Assembly: GCF_018736045.1 (NCBI RefSeq)
Contig: NZ_CP076132.1
Coordinates: 4,139,501-4,203,500, forward strand
DNA: 64,000 nt
DNA from: Flammeovirga yaeyamensis
GTDB taxonomy: Bacteria; Bacteroidota; Bacteroidia; Cytophagales; Flammeovirgaceae
Direction: 5' to 3'
Shown here: positions 35,673 to 44,175 of the stretch, piece after piece
Layout of the letters: every line of letters begins with the position of its first letter
How positions within the stretch are numbered: the first letter of the stretch is position 1
Program-made: the position numbers and the translations under genes
The notes under the pieces: generated by a model
Told to the model about the DNA's origin: nothing
Database searches by the model: none
The model's input: only the letters and a program-made list of their open reading frames with translations

Positions 35673-35691
35673 GAGCAAAATGTAAATGAAA

Positions 35692-35726
35692 AAAACGGTC
35701 ATTTGATATCCTCAAATGACCGTTTT
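35692..35726 (-). terminator. Terminator of the DM13 lipoprotein gene
   Basis: Perfect 15-base arms AAAACGGTCATTTGA and TCAAATGACCGTTTT with a 5-base loop. On the minus strand it runs into a T tract, 18 bases past the stop at 35745. Confidence 0.9.
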
Positions 35727-35744
35727 GCTATCTATATAAGGTAT

Positions 35745-36203
35745 CTATTGCAACTCTGCACTACCAAATAGTACAGCAAACTGCTGACACCAAACAAGCA
35801 CATATTTATTCTTTGTGAAATCTATATCTTCTGGTACCTCATAGGTTTGCACACCTCTCGTACTTTTTAGTGTACCTAGGTTGACAAATCCATTTCCTTC
35901 TAAATCTTGTGCTAAGTAAATAAATAAATCTGGACCTGAATCTGAATAAAACTCATCATTAAAACTTAACTGTCTACCATCTAATGTTACCATACCTGTA
36001 GTACTTGGATGAGCACTTGACCCTTCAAAAGTTCCAGAAAGGACACCATCCATATTTTCATCGGCCACTACTGCTGTTGAATCACTTTCTTCTTGTGAAG
36101 CTAAAACATCATCTTCAGAAAGAGCATCAGGTTTCTCGTTATCATTACAAGAAATCATGGTAAGTGTAAAAGCTAGAAAGATAAAATAAAGTAATTTTTT
36201 CAT
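35745..36203 (-). CDS. DM13-domain lipoprotein
   Basis: A 152-residue lipoprotein: a lipobox with Cys19 in MISCN, an acidic Glu/Asp-rich linker (about 25-50), then a DM13 domain (about 50-152). The domain shows the conserved pattern GTFEGSSAHPSTTG, GPDLFIYLAQDL, FVNLGTLKSTRGVQTYEVP and the VLVWCQQFAVLFGSAEL end with its conserved Cys. DM13 domains are proposed to carry out electron transfer or redox reactions on the cell surface. It is monocistronic, between feoAB and a PhzF-like gene. The partner is unknown. Confidence 0.85.
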   Translation of the reverse strand: MKKLLYFIFLAFTLTMISCNDNEKPDALSEDDVLASQEESDSTAVVADENMDGVLSGTFEGSSAHPSTTGMVTLDGRQLSFNDEFYSDSGPDLFIYLAQDLEGNGFVNLGTLKSTRGVQTYEVPEDIDFTKNKYVLVWCQQFAVLFGSAELQ

Positions 36204-36327
36204 AGTAAAATGTAGATAAATTGTAAGTTTGATATAATAATTAGATTGAAAAATTTCATAGAATATTTATCCAATAAGTAATAAACTATTCTAATCATAT
36301 TTTGTTAGTCGTTAAAAAGAATAAAAC

Positions 36328-37119
36328 ATGACACTTCCAATTTATCAAATTGATGCTTTTTGTGAAAATATTTTTCAGGGAAATCCTGCAGCTGTCGTTC
36401 CATTAGATAAATGGCTGAACGATAACACTATGCAAAACATCGCTATGGAGAATAATTTAGCGGAAACAGTCTTTTTTGTTCCTGCTGAAAATGAATATCA
36501 AATACGATGGTTTACGCCAGAAACTGAGATTAGATTATGTGGACATGCGACATTAGCTGCAGCTCATTATTTGTTTCATCATCAAAATATAGAAAGTGAT
36601 AAAGTACAGTTTGTTTCTCATTTAAGTGGAAAACTATCTGTAACAAAAGATCAAAACGGATTGACACTTAATTTTCCAAGCCAAAAACCAAGTAAAGTAA
36701 ATACACCTAGTTTTTTAGAGGAAGCATTAGGTTGTAAAGTCGATGAATGTTTCGAATCTGGAATGTTCTTGGTCGCACATGTGGAAAATGAGAAAACAGT
36801 AAAAGAACTCACTCCCAATTTTAACATGATCAACGATCAAAGTCCTGATTTAGGCATCATCGTTACAGCAAAAGGAACAAATGAAGCTGATTTCGTTTCA
36901 CGATTTTTTCACCCAGGCATTGGTATCAACGAAGATCCTGTGACTGGTTCTGCACATACCGTATTGATCCCGCATTGGTCAGAAATATTGGGTAAAAAAT
37001 CACTTGTTGCTCATCAGTTATCAAAAAGAGGAGGCATATTACTATGTGAAGACCAAGGAGAAAGGGTGTTGATTTCTGGAAAAGCACAAACATATTTAAA
37101 AGGAGAAATCTTTATTTAG
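36328..37119 (+). CDS. PhzF-family isomerase
   Basis: A 263-residue enzyme of the PhzF/diaminopimelate-epimerase fold. The start YQIDAF--NIFQGNPAAVV, catalytic Glu46 in NNLAETVFF, RWFTPETEIRLCGHATLAAAH and the late EDPVTGSAHTVL are all clear family marks. The usual role is an isomerisation or proton shift by the conserved Glu. No phenazine genes are nearby, so the substrate is some other metabolite. It is monocistronic; hemN begins 78 bases later with its own promoter box. Confidence 0.9.
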   Translation: MTLPIYQIDAFCENIFQGNPAAVVPLDKWLNDNTMQNIAMENNLAETVFFVPAENEYQIRWFTPETEIRLCGHATLAAAHYLFHHQNIESDKVQFVSHLSGKLSVTKDQNGLTLNFPSQKPSKVNTPSFLEEALGCKVDECFESGMFLVAHVENEKTVKELTPNFNMINDQSPDLGIIVTAKGTNEADFVSRFFHPGIGINEDPVTGSAHTVLIPHWSEILGKKSLVAHQLSKRGGILLCEDQGERVLISGKAQTYLKGEIFI

Positions 37120-37184
37120 TAAAGGTAAGTTTTAACAAAACTCAATAAGGATAACTTTCTCCTTAAAAACATGATCGATATGAT

Positions 37185-37192
37185 TATATTTG
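37185..37192 (+). promoter_or_regulatory. TATATTTG box directly before hemN
   Basis: A perfect TAnnTTTG -7 box ends 4 bases before the hemN ATG (37197). As transcription begins about 4-7 bases after this box, the mRNA would start at or within a few bases of the ATG. The -33 element is poor. Confidence 0.45.
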
Positions 37193-37196
37193 CGGC

Positions 37197-38561
37197 ATGG
37201 AAAACAAGACACTCATAAGAAAATATAATGTTCCGGGGCCTAGATACACAAGTTATCCTACGGTACCTTTTTGGGACAATGATCCTACTTTACAACAATG
37301 GGCTGACCATGTTGCCGATGCTTTCCAAGCAAGTAACGACAAAGATGGTATTAGTGTATATATACACCTTCCTTATTGCGAAAAGTTGTGTACTTTCTGT
37401 GGGTGTAATAAACGTATTACCGTTAACCATGGTGTTGAAGAATCGTACATCGATACACTTTTAAAAGAGTGGAAAATGTATGTTCAGATTTTTGGTGAAG
37501 AAAAAGCAAAAATTAAAGAAATACATTTGGGTGGTGGTACGCCTACTTTCTTCTCTCCAGAAAATCTTCAGAAACTTATTAATGGGATTTTCGAAGATGC
37601 TGTAGCTCACGAGGAAATGGAGTTGGGTTTTGAGGCCAACCCTGTAAATACAACTGTAGAACACCTAGAAGCACTTTACGCTGTAGGCTTTAGAAGATTG
37701 AGTTTAGGTATTCAGGATTTTGATCCTGTTGTGCAAAAGGCAATCAATAGAGTGCAATCTTATGAGCAAGTCGAGTTTGTTACCAACAAGGCAAGAGAGA
37801 TCGGTTACACCTCTGTCAACTTTGATTTAGTTTTCGGTTTACCATTCCAAAAGTTAGAATGTGTGAAGGACACGATTGCAAAATCAAATGCACTTAGACC
37901 AGATCGTATTGCTTATTATTCTTATGCACACGTGCCTTGGACTGCTCCAGGTCAACGTGGATTCTCTGATGAAGATCTTCCATCGAACGAGGAAAAAAGA
38001 GCTTTGTATGAGGTAGGTAAAGAAATGTTCGAAGAAGCAGGTTATGTAGAAATCGGCATGGACCACTTTGCACTTCCTACAGATGCATTAGCTATTGCGG
38101 CTGATAATAAGTCATTACACAGAAACTTTATGGGTTATGCTCCAACTTACACTCAATTGATGGTAGGTTTAGGTTGCTCATCAATTTCTGATTCTTGGAC
38201 ATCATTTGCTCAAAACTTAAAGAAAGTAGAGGATTACAAAGCAGCTGTTGCCGAAGGTAAACTTCCTGTTTTCAGAGGTCATGTACTATCAGAAGAAGAT
38301 TTATTGGTGCGTAAGCATATCTTAAATGTGATGTGTCATTTCGAAACAGAATGGGACGATGAGACGGCCCAACTACCTCTATTTGCTAATCTAGACGAAA
38401 AGCTAGAAGAAATGCAAAAAGACGGTTTGGTGATCGTGAACGATAGATCATTAGAAGTAACAGAAAAAGGTAGACCTTTCGTTAGAAATATTTGTATGAC
38501 ATTGGATGCTAGAATGTTGGTCGCTAAGCCGCAAGCTAGAATTTTCTCGTCGACGATATAA
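37197..38561 (+). CDS. hemN: Oxygen-independent coproporphyrinogen III oxidase
   Basis: A 454-residue radical-SAM enzyme converting coproporphyrinogen III to protoporphyrinogen IX without oxygen. The start (LIRKYNVPGPRYTSYPTVP) is typical of HemN. The cluster motif is CEKLCTFCGC (Cys61, 65, 68, with Cys70 after), followed by the glycine-rich LGGGTPTFF. A HemN C-terminal domain spans about 360-440. The chosen start is supported by the conserved N-terminus. The promoter box just upstream predicts a leaderless or nearly leaderless mRNA. Confidence 0.96.
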   Translation: MENKTLIRKYNVPGPRYTSYPTVPFWDNDPTLQQWADHVADAFQASNDKDGISVYIHLPYCEKLCTFCGCNKRITVNHGVEESYIDTLLKEWKMYVQIFGEEKAKIKEIHLGGGTPTFFSPENLQKLINGIFEDAVAHEEMELGFEANPVNTTVEHLEALYAVGFRRLSLGIQDFDPVVQKAINRVQSYEQVEFVTNKAREIGYTSVNFDLVFGLPFQKLECVKDTIAKSNALRPDRIAYYSYAHVPWTAPGQRGFSDEDLPSNEEKRALYEVGKEMFEEAGYVEIGMDHFALPTDALAIAADNKSLHRNFMGYAPTYTQLMVGLGCSSISDSWTSFAQNLKKVEDYKAAVAEGKLPVFRGHVLSEEDLLVRKHILNVMCHFETEWDDETAQLPLFANLDEKLEEMQKDGLVIVNDRSLEVTEKGRPFVRNICMTLDARMLVAKPQARIFSSTI

Positions 38562-38571
38562 TAGAAATAAA

Positions 38572-38650
38572 AAAAGACGTTTAATCAAACGCCTTTTCAG
38601 AAAATAAAAAAGGAGTTAGGAGCATCTAAAGTTGCATCTAACTCCTTTTT
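38572..38650. terminator. Two hairpins between hemN and the lipoprotein gene
   Basis: Hairpin 38572-38597 (AAAAGACGTTT/AAACGCCTTTT, one mismatch) ends hemN. Hairpin 38607-38650 has arms AAAAAGGAGTTAG (38607-38619) and CTAACTCCTTTTT (38638-38650) and suits both converging genes. Confidence 0.8.
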
Positions 38651-38654
38651 ATTA

Positions 38655-39293
38655 TTACTCTTGATCTCCAGCTAGTTTTAAAGTCAAAGATGGATATGAA
38701 TTAGTTCGTAGAGCAACAATACCATGCTTAGTCTCTCCTGCATGGATAGTCTTATTCATGATATCATACATTTCCAATTCACTTTTAAACTTAGCATTGG
38801 CATTACCGGCTGTAATCATATTACCTCCTGCGATACCTGGACCGATGATCAATCCAATAGGAAATGAACTTGATTCTGTTCTTCCATTAGAATCTGTAGT
38901 AGTACGATCAAAAGTGGTAAAACTTAATAGAAGGTACAACAAATAGGATTCTACAGATTGTTTCAATCCAACGAATGCATCTTGAGTGCTTATAGGATCC
39001 AAGTAAGCACCACTTGTTGATAATAAAAGTACATCTTTACCAAAAACCACGTCATGATCAGAGTTATTAGTAAATTCAACTGCTACTAAGTGAATTCCTC
39101 TTTTCGATTCTTTTTTCTTGTACTTATTATTTCTAAGTACATTATACTCATACCTTAGTTTGAAGTCATCCAGCTTATATGTGGAATTATAACTTAGACT
39201 TTGAGGAGCAATCGGATGATAAGAAGAAGCACATCCGAAGAGTAAAAAATTAGTCACAATTAGTAAGCTTAGCTTTTTAATAAGAGTTTGCAT
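38655..39293 (-). CDS. Lipoprotein of unknown function
   Basis: A 212-residue protein with a lipobox Cys21 (LLFGC-ASS). The mature part is mostly beta: YKLDDFKLRYEYNVL, then HLVAVEFTNNSDHDVVFGKD, reminiscent of an immunoglobulin-like or DUF4352-type fold. It has a hydrophobic glycine stretch (FPIGLIIGPGIAGGN, about 145-160) that may insert in a membrane or bind a partner. I recognise no family. It is monocistronic with about 170 bases upstream to the next gene. Confidence 0.7.
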   Translation of the reverse strand: MQTLIKKLSLLIVTNFLLFGCASSYHPIAPQSLSYNSTYKLDDFKLRYEYNVLRNNKYKKKESKRGIHLVAVEFTNNSDHDVVFGKDVLLLSTSGAYLDPISTQDAFVGLKQSVESYLLYLLLSFTTFDRTTTDSNGRTESSSFPIGLIIGPGIAGGNMITAGNANAKFKSELEMYDIMNKTIHAGETKHGIVALRTNSYPSLTLKLAGDQE

Positions 39294-39390
39294 GATAAAA
39301 AAATTAGTTTGTTAAGTACTACAAAACTATTTCATAAAAAGTGATAAACAAACTTTATTTTGTATGATTTAATAAAATGAGATAAAAAAA

Positions 39391-39421
39391 AGAGTGAGAA
39401 GTCAAAAAACTTCATCACTCT
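39391..39421 (-). terminator. Terminator of the SDR-like gene
   Basis: AGAGTGAGAAGT (39391-39402) pairs with ACTTCATCACTCT (39409-39421) with one bulge. On the minus strand a run of eight T follows. Confidence 0.8.
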
Positions 39422-39466
39422 CTACTCTTAACTATCTAATCGTTACTTACTCTTTATGATTGATAA

Positions 39467-40453
39467 TTACCCCACATTCGCCAATGTAGACTTGGGCAAC
39501 TCTCCAAAGTTCTCTTTGATAATGTGCCAAAACTCATCAATTAAAGTGGCATCTGTTAAGGCTTCGTTCATAGGTTTTTGATCGGTAATTTTACCCAACA
39601 TCTTTTTATCAGGAGCACCTAGAACATCTCCATTCTTTCCGTACCTTCCTTCAATGGCATCCACATATTTTTGTGCTGCTGCTTTTGGACTTTGAGCAAT
39701 TCCAAACAATGCCATCATTCCAAAACCGATTTTCTCCAAGAAGAAACGTTCGATAGCCGGTTTGGCCGCTAACCCATTTGTACCATACGTCAAGCCAGGA
39801 GTAAACCAAATCACCTCCAATTCATCTTTATATAACTCTGCTAATTTTTGAGTAAGGAGAGCACTAGAATATTTAGAAACTCCCATAGCATTCATGTCTT
39901 TGTATTTCACATCCGATTGTCCATATACATAATCAGATAGTTGTTTGGGCGATGAAAACGATGGCTTTTCGATCATACCAGGAATACCTCTTGCTCCTTC
40001 TCCACCGGCAAAGATCACTTTGGCATTTGGTTTCAATAATCCTCTTCTCTTTAAATGATACAAAGTGATATAACCTCCAATAGTATTCTGGAAAATCGTC
40101 TTTTCAAACTTTCTTCCTTGATGTTCTATAAATTGGAAATCTTTGGTAAACACCACTCCTCCCGATTGTAAGAAGACCACATCGAATGGTTTGTCGGAGG
40201 GTAAATTATTCACCGCCTCTTCAATAGCTTTAGGATTGTTCATATCAAAACCGCCATAGGTTTCTAAAGCATCAAATTTTATATTTCCTAGTTCGTTTGA
40301 GATTTCAATTTTTGCGATGTCTGCTTTCTCAACAGTTCTACAAGCCATTGCTATTCTCTTGTAGCCTAGTTTAGTAAGGATCTTAGTGGTTTCCTTACCC
40401 ATTCCTCCATTTGCACCTGTGATGAATACCGATTGTGATTGTAATGTTTTCAT
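39467..40453 (-). CDS. SDR-fold protein lacking the usual catalytic Ser and Tyr
   Basis: A 328-residue Rossmann protein. The nucleotide site VFITGANGGMGKE is intact near residue 9-21. The strand-5 position that normally carries Ser reads VIFAGGEGARG, and the YxxxK site reads MGVSK, so Met stands where the catalytic Tyr should be while the Lys is kept. Both changes are visible in the DNA. Size and the light-dependent-reductase-like region resemble POR-type SDRs. It may bind NADP without classical catalysis, or use a different Tyr (Y in SKYSS). The neighbouring Nudix gene is on the same strand but separated by a terminator. Confidence 0.8.
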   Translation of the reverse strand: MKTLQSQSVFITGANGGMGKETTKILTKLGYKRIAMACRTVEKADIAKIEISNELGNIKFDALETYGGFDMNNPKAIEEAVNNLPSDKPFDVVFLQSGGVVFTKDFQFIEHQGRKFEKTIFQNTIGGYITLYHLKRRGLLKPNAKVIFAGGEGARGIPGMIEKPSFSSPKQLSDYVYGQSDVKYKDMNAMGVSKYSSALLTQKLAELYKDELEVIWFTPGLTYGTNGLAAKPAIERFFLEKIGFGMMALFGIAQSPKAAAQKYVDAIEGRYGKNGDVLGAPDKKMLGKITDQKPMNEALTDATLIDEFWHIIKENFGELPKSTLANVG

Positions 40454-40554
40454 AGTAGTATAAGAGTTTTGTTTTTGTTTTACTTAATGAACATTACAAA
40501 GGTGGCGGTTAGTGGTGTTGTTTAATTGGTGAAAAAGATCAAAGAGTTGTAAAA

Positions 40555-40581
40555 AAAGTCCAAACGGTGAATTTGGACTTT
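40555..40581 (-). terminator. Terminator of the Nudix gene
   Basis: Perfect arms AAAGTCCAAA (40555-40564) and TTTGGACTTT (40572-40581), followed on the minus strand by T residues. Confidence 0.85.
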
Positions 40582-40610
40582 ATATTTTATTTTTTGATAA
40601 TGATTTTAGT

Positions 40611-41258
40611 TCAATCAAGCTTCTCGATAATCATCAATAACTCACTTAACATCATAGCTGTAGCACCCCAAACGGTATGACCATCCACCTCAAAAGAAGG
40701 GGTTTTATAAATCTGACCTTTTGGTGTTTTGAACTTATATTCTGTATGATTTCCAGGATCTTGAAGCTGGTCTATCGTAGCCTCGACTACTTGATCTACC
40801 TCATACTCATCAATAGTATAATCAAATTCTTCGTGATAAGTGGCCACTACAGGAACTACGTGCATATTCGATGGTGGAATATATAAATCAGATAATCTCC
40901 CGATCACTTGAGATCGATCGACTTTTATTCCTACCTCTTCCTCACATTCTCTTAAGGCAGTATATATAATATCTTCGTCAGTATCATCCATTTTTCCACC
41001 GGGAAAAGCCATCTGACCGCTGTGCACTCCATCATAAGACGGACGTTTAATTAACGGAAACATCCATGTATCACCCGATTCTTTCAATAAAATTAGAACA
41101 GCTGCCTTTCTAGCAGTGGTAGGTATTTTTATTGGCGTTACATCCTGACGATGCTGAGACGACATTAAATCGTGTGCAAATCTTCCTGGTAGTTCAGATT
41201 CTAGTAAGTCCTTTAGTTTATTTTCCCAATCATGAATGATTCCTTGAGTATATTTCAT
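40611..41258 (-). CDS. Nudix hydrolase, CoA pyrophosphatase type (NudL-like)
   Basis: A 215-residue enzyme. The Nudix box GGKMDDTD...ALRECEEEVGI is complete (about residues 84-106), preceded by the FPGGK entry. The upstream LIKRPSYDGVHSGQMAFPG matches the NuCoA signature of CoA-specific pyrophosphatases that cleave CoA to 4'-phosphopantetheine and 3',5'-ADP. It is cytoplasmic. It is divergent from the AraC-family gene, with 237 bases between the two start codons. Confidence 0.88.
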   Translation of the reverse strand: MKYTQGIIHDWENKLKDLLESELPGRFAHDLMSSQHRQDVTPIKIPTTARKAAVLILLKESGDTWMFPLIKRPSYDGVHSGQMAFPGGKMDDTDEDIIYTALRECEEEVGIKVDRSQVIGRLSDLYIPPSNMHVVPVVATYHEEFDYTIDEYEVDQVVEATIDQLQDPGNHTEYKFKTPKGQIYKTPSFEVDGHTVWGATAMMLSELLMIIEKLD

Positions 41259-41425
41259 ATATGATGTAATTGTAATGGATATAGTAAAAAGTGATATCGC
41301 ACATTAAATGCCCATTCACACAAAGCACATATTTAATTTACGATAAATTGAGAAAAAAGTAAATGCAATATCAAATATGTTTGCATATCTACTTCAATAC
41401 ATTAATTGATATTGTACCATAAATG

Positions 41426-41457
41426 TTTGCAATAAAACAAAATTGTTGGTAAGTTCA
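41426..41457 (+). promoter_or_regulatory. Promoter of the araC-family gene
   Basis: TTTG at 41426-41429, 20 nt, then TAAGTTCA at 41450-41457 (6 of 8). Spacing fits the Bacteroidota consensus exactly. Start predicted near 41461. Confidence 0.45.
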
Positions 41458-41495
41458 TCAAAGAAAAATAGACATTACTAACACCTTTATTAAGC

Positions 41496-42458
41496 ATGTC
41501 GAAAGCAGCAAAACAACTTGATATACTTTTAGATTATTGGCAAGAAAAACTAAAAGCCAAAAGAACAAAAAATCAATTATCCTTTGATAATCATATCGGA
41601 AAAGGGGTTTTGAACAGCTTTCTTTTTAGTGATGAACATTTTGCTTTACAGTTCGATTACCTTTTGCATGCTCCTCTAGAAGGCGACGATCTAAAGGACG
41701 ATGATGGATTTGTCAACTTCTTATTTGGCTTACCTCACTCCCATCAAGAAAAATTTGTTGCTTTAAATACCGATAAAAATATCGAATTAGAAGGGGTGAT
41801 TTTAACCAACGATTCCAAAAAGAATATCGCCTGGTTTCAGCCTGCTAAAGTACCTATTAAAGCCGTTATTGTAAAAATAGCTGATGATGAATTCGAAAGA
41901 ATGATCAGTTTATCACCTCCTTTGAAAGAGAAACTAGATGAGCTAGGAAACTTTCTAATTTATGATCGACTAAACAATATGATGCTTGGTACCTTGGTTA
42001 GAGCATTTGATATTGACAAAAAGGACTTCTTCCGTCAGGAACTCATCAAAAACTGCTTAGATTACCTGATCACACTTTCTTTACAACGTTTCTCACTTCA
42101 TGCGGAAGAGAAAGAGGACATGAACCTCAATATGAAAAACCTGTTTACTGCACGTCAATTAATTATTGATCAGAACGGAGCCAATATCGATATCAATAAA
42201 TTGGCGATGGAATGTGGTATGAGTGTGAGTCGTTTGCGTTTATTATTCAAGACTTTCTTCAAGCAACCTATCTATAAATTTCAGCAGCAAGTACGTTTGG
42301 AAGAAGCCAAACGATTACTCAAAGAAAATAAAAAATCAATGTCTATGATTGCCATGGATCTTGGGTTCTCCAATGCCAGTCATTTTTCTATGGTCTTTAA
42401 AAAATCGTATGGAATCAGCCCAAAGGACTTTAAAAACAGTCAGGACGACAACAATTAG
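41496..42458 (+). CDS. AraC-family transcriptional regulator
   Basis: A 320-residue regulator. The N-terminal part (about 1-215) is an unrecognised ligand domain. The C-terminal HTH_18 domain (about 222-315) shows INKLAMECGMSVSRLRLLF in the first helix-turn-helix and IAMDLGFSNASHFSMVFKK in the second, ending YGISPKDF. It has its own promoter. It likely controls the DUF1254 lipoprotein gene 83 bases downstream and possibly the divergent Nudix/SDR side. No palindromic target is obvious. Confidence 0.92.
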   Translation: MSKAAKQLDILLDYWQEKLKAKRTKNQLSFDNHIGKGVLNSFLFSDEHFALQFDYLLHAPLEGDDLKDDDGFVNFLFGLPHSHQEKFVALNTDKNIELEGVILTNDSKKNIAWFQPAKVPIKAVIVKIADDEFERMISLSPPLKEKLDELGNFLIYDRLNNMMLGTLVRAFDIDKKDFFRQELIKNCLDYLITLSLQRFSLHAEEKEDMNLNMKNLFTARQLIIDQNGANIDINKLAMECGMSVSRLRLLFKTFFKQPIYKFQQQVRLEEAKRLLKENKKSMSMIAMDLGFSNASHFSMVFKKSYGISPKDFKNSQDDNN

Positions 42459-42541
42459 AATCTAACAAACAGCGATTAAAATTTATCAATTTGCATCAAA
42501 TAATGGCCGTTTGATTAGATATAACAAAACTTTTAATCACT

Positions 42542-44116
42542 ATGAAACTCAGATTTATAAAAAACTCTTCAATAGCACTAGCCTTAATAATGGTCGGTTT
42601 TTCCTGTCAAACTCAAGAAGATAATCGCTCAAAAACAGTAGAGAAATATCATCAAACAACGAATATACCTGAAGGAATTCTTACTCCGGATAAAGTAAGT
42701 ACATCCATTGGAGATTTGGAATTTATTGATGGGGCACCTCTGCCAGAAACAGCAGAGAAAGTATACGAAAACTTAGATCGTATGCGTGGTGTAGATGTTT
42801 TCTTAAAATGTATGCCTGCCGTTTCAGTCAGACAATTGATGGTTGGCCCAGAGGAAATTGGGGTCGACGATTACAATAAAGTCTTATTATTTGATAAACT
42901 GATGGATTCAAAACCTTTGTATTTAACTGCGAATACTTCTACGCTGTACAGTATTCCTAGTTTGAATATGAAGAATACAGGTCCTATGGTGATCGAAGTA
43001 CCAAAAGGTATGTTAGGCGCATTTAACGATGCTTGGTTTAGATACATGGAAGACATTGGTCCTTTTGGTCCAGACAAAGCACAAGGTGGTAAATATTTGG
43101 TGATTCCTCCTGATTACGAAGGAGAGATTCCTAGTGGATATTATGTAGTAAAATCAAAAACGTATAGAGTTTGGATTTTCATGAGAGCATTTATTGAAAA
43201 TGGTATTGATGCTGCTGTAGCCAATATCAAAAATAATTTGAAAATCTATCCTTTATCAGAAAAGAATAATCCTAAACCAATGGAATTTATTAGTGGTACG
43301 GGGAAAGAATTCAATACCATCCATACCAACGATTTCCATTTCTATGAGCACTTAAACGAAGTGATTCAAGAAGAACCTTACGAAATGTTAGATGTCGAAA
43401 CTCGTGGTCTAATTGCTTCTATTGGTATTGAAAAAGGAAAAGAGTTTGCTCCAGATGCTCGTATGAAAAGAATACTTACGGATGCCGTAGCAATTGGTAA
43501 TGCCACTGCTAGATCTATTGTTTGGTACCCAAGAAGTGAAGGTAGCGTAAGCAATATGAAAGGAATTAAAGTCTTCCCAACTAAAAAAGATAGTCATTGG
43601 ATAATGGCTTGGGTAGATCGTAATGTGTTCTTTAATGGTAAAGATGGACATACCATGAACTCGGATGCTCGAGTGATGTTCCATTATCCTTACACAGCGG
43701 TTACTCCAGCAATGGCAGTTCCTAGATTAGGTATTGGGTCGGATTATGCTATGGCTTATGTTGACGATAAAAAAGTCCCATTCGATGGCAGTAAAAACTA
43801 TAAGCTACATATACCTCCTAACCCTCCTGCGAAAAACTTTTGGGCAGTAACAGTTTATGATCCTCAAACAAGATCGATGTTACAAACAGATCAAGCGTAT
43901 CCAACGGTAGGTTCGCAAACGGAAGGTTTGAGAAAAAATGAAGATGGTTCTTACGATATCTACTTCGGACCAAAGGCTCCAGAAGGATATGAGAGCAATT
44001 GGTTACAAACCATCCCGGGTAAGAGTATGTTTGTGATTCTAAGATTATATGGTCCGTTACAAGAGTGGCACGATAGAAAGTGGGTACCAAGTAATGTTAC
44101 TGAAATCAAAAACTAA
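42542..44116 (+). CDS. DUF1254/DUF1214 lipoprotein
   Basis: A 524-residue protein with a lipobox Cys22 (LIMVGFSC-QT). Residues about 60-190 match DUF1254 (MRGVDVFLKCMPAVSVRQLM, later GPFGPDKAQGGKYLVIPPDY). Residues about 395-510 match DUF1214 (PPNPPAKNFWAVTVYDPQTR through NWLQTIPGKSMFVILRLYGP). These paired domains occur in secreted proteins of unknown activity across Proteobacteria and Bacteroidota. The AraC-family gene lies just upstream in the same direction. A periplasmic or surface role is inferred from the anchor. Confidence 0.9.
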   Translation: MKLRFIKNSSIALALIMVGFSCQTQEDNRSKTVEKYHQTTNIPEGILTPDKVSTSIGDLEFIDGAPLPETAEKVYENLDRMRGVDVFLKCMPAVSVRQLMVGPEEIGVDDYNKVLLFDKLMDSKPLYLTANTSTLYSIPSLNMKNTGPMVIEVPKGMLGAFNDAWFRYMEDIGPFGPDKAQGGKYLVIPPDYEGEIPSGYYVVKSKTYRVWIFMRAFIENGIDAAVANIKNNLKIYPLSEKNNPKPMEFISGTGKEFNTIHTNDFHFYEHLNEVIQEEPYEMLDVETRGLIASIGIEKGKEFAPDARMKRILTDAVAIGNATARSIVWYPRSEGSVSNMKGIKVFPTKKDSHWIMAWVDRNVFFNGKDGHTMNSDARVMFHYPYTAVTPAMAVPRLGIGSDYAMAYVDDKKVPFDGSKNYKLHIPPNPPAKNFWAVTVYDPQTRSMLQTDQAYPTVGSQTEGLRKNEDGSYDIYFGPKAPEGYESNWLQTIPGKSMFVILRLYGPLQEWHDRKWVPSNVTEIKN

Positions 44117-44124
44117 TAAAAACA

Positions 44125-44160
44125 AAAGGCTGTCCCCGAAAGAGGACAGCCTTTGTTGTT
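44125..44160. terminator. Bidirectional terminator
   Basis: Perfect arms AAAGGCTGTCC (44125-44135) and GGACAGCCTTT (44144-44154) with T-rich and A-rich flanks. It is placed between the DUF1254 gene and the convergent GH13 gene. Confidence 0.88.
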
Positions 44161-44175
44161 TCTATCTAATTTTTA

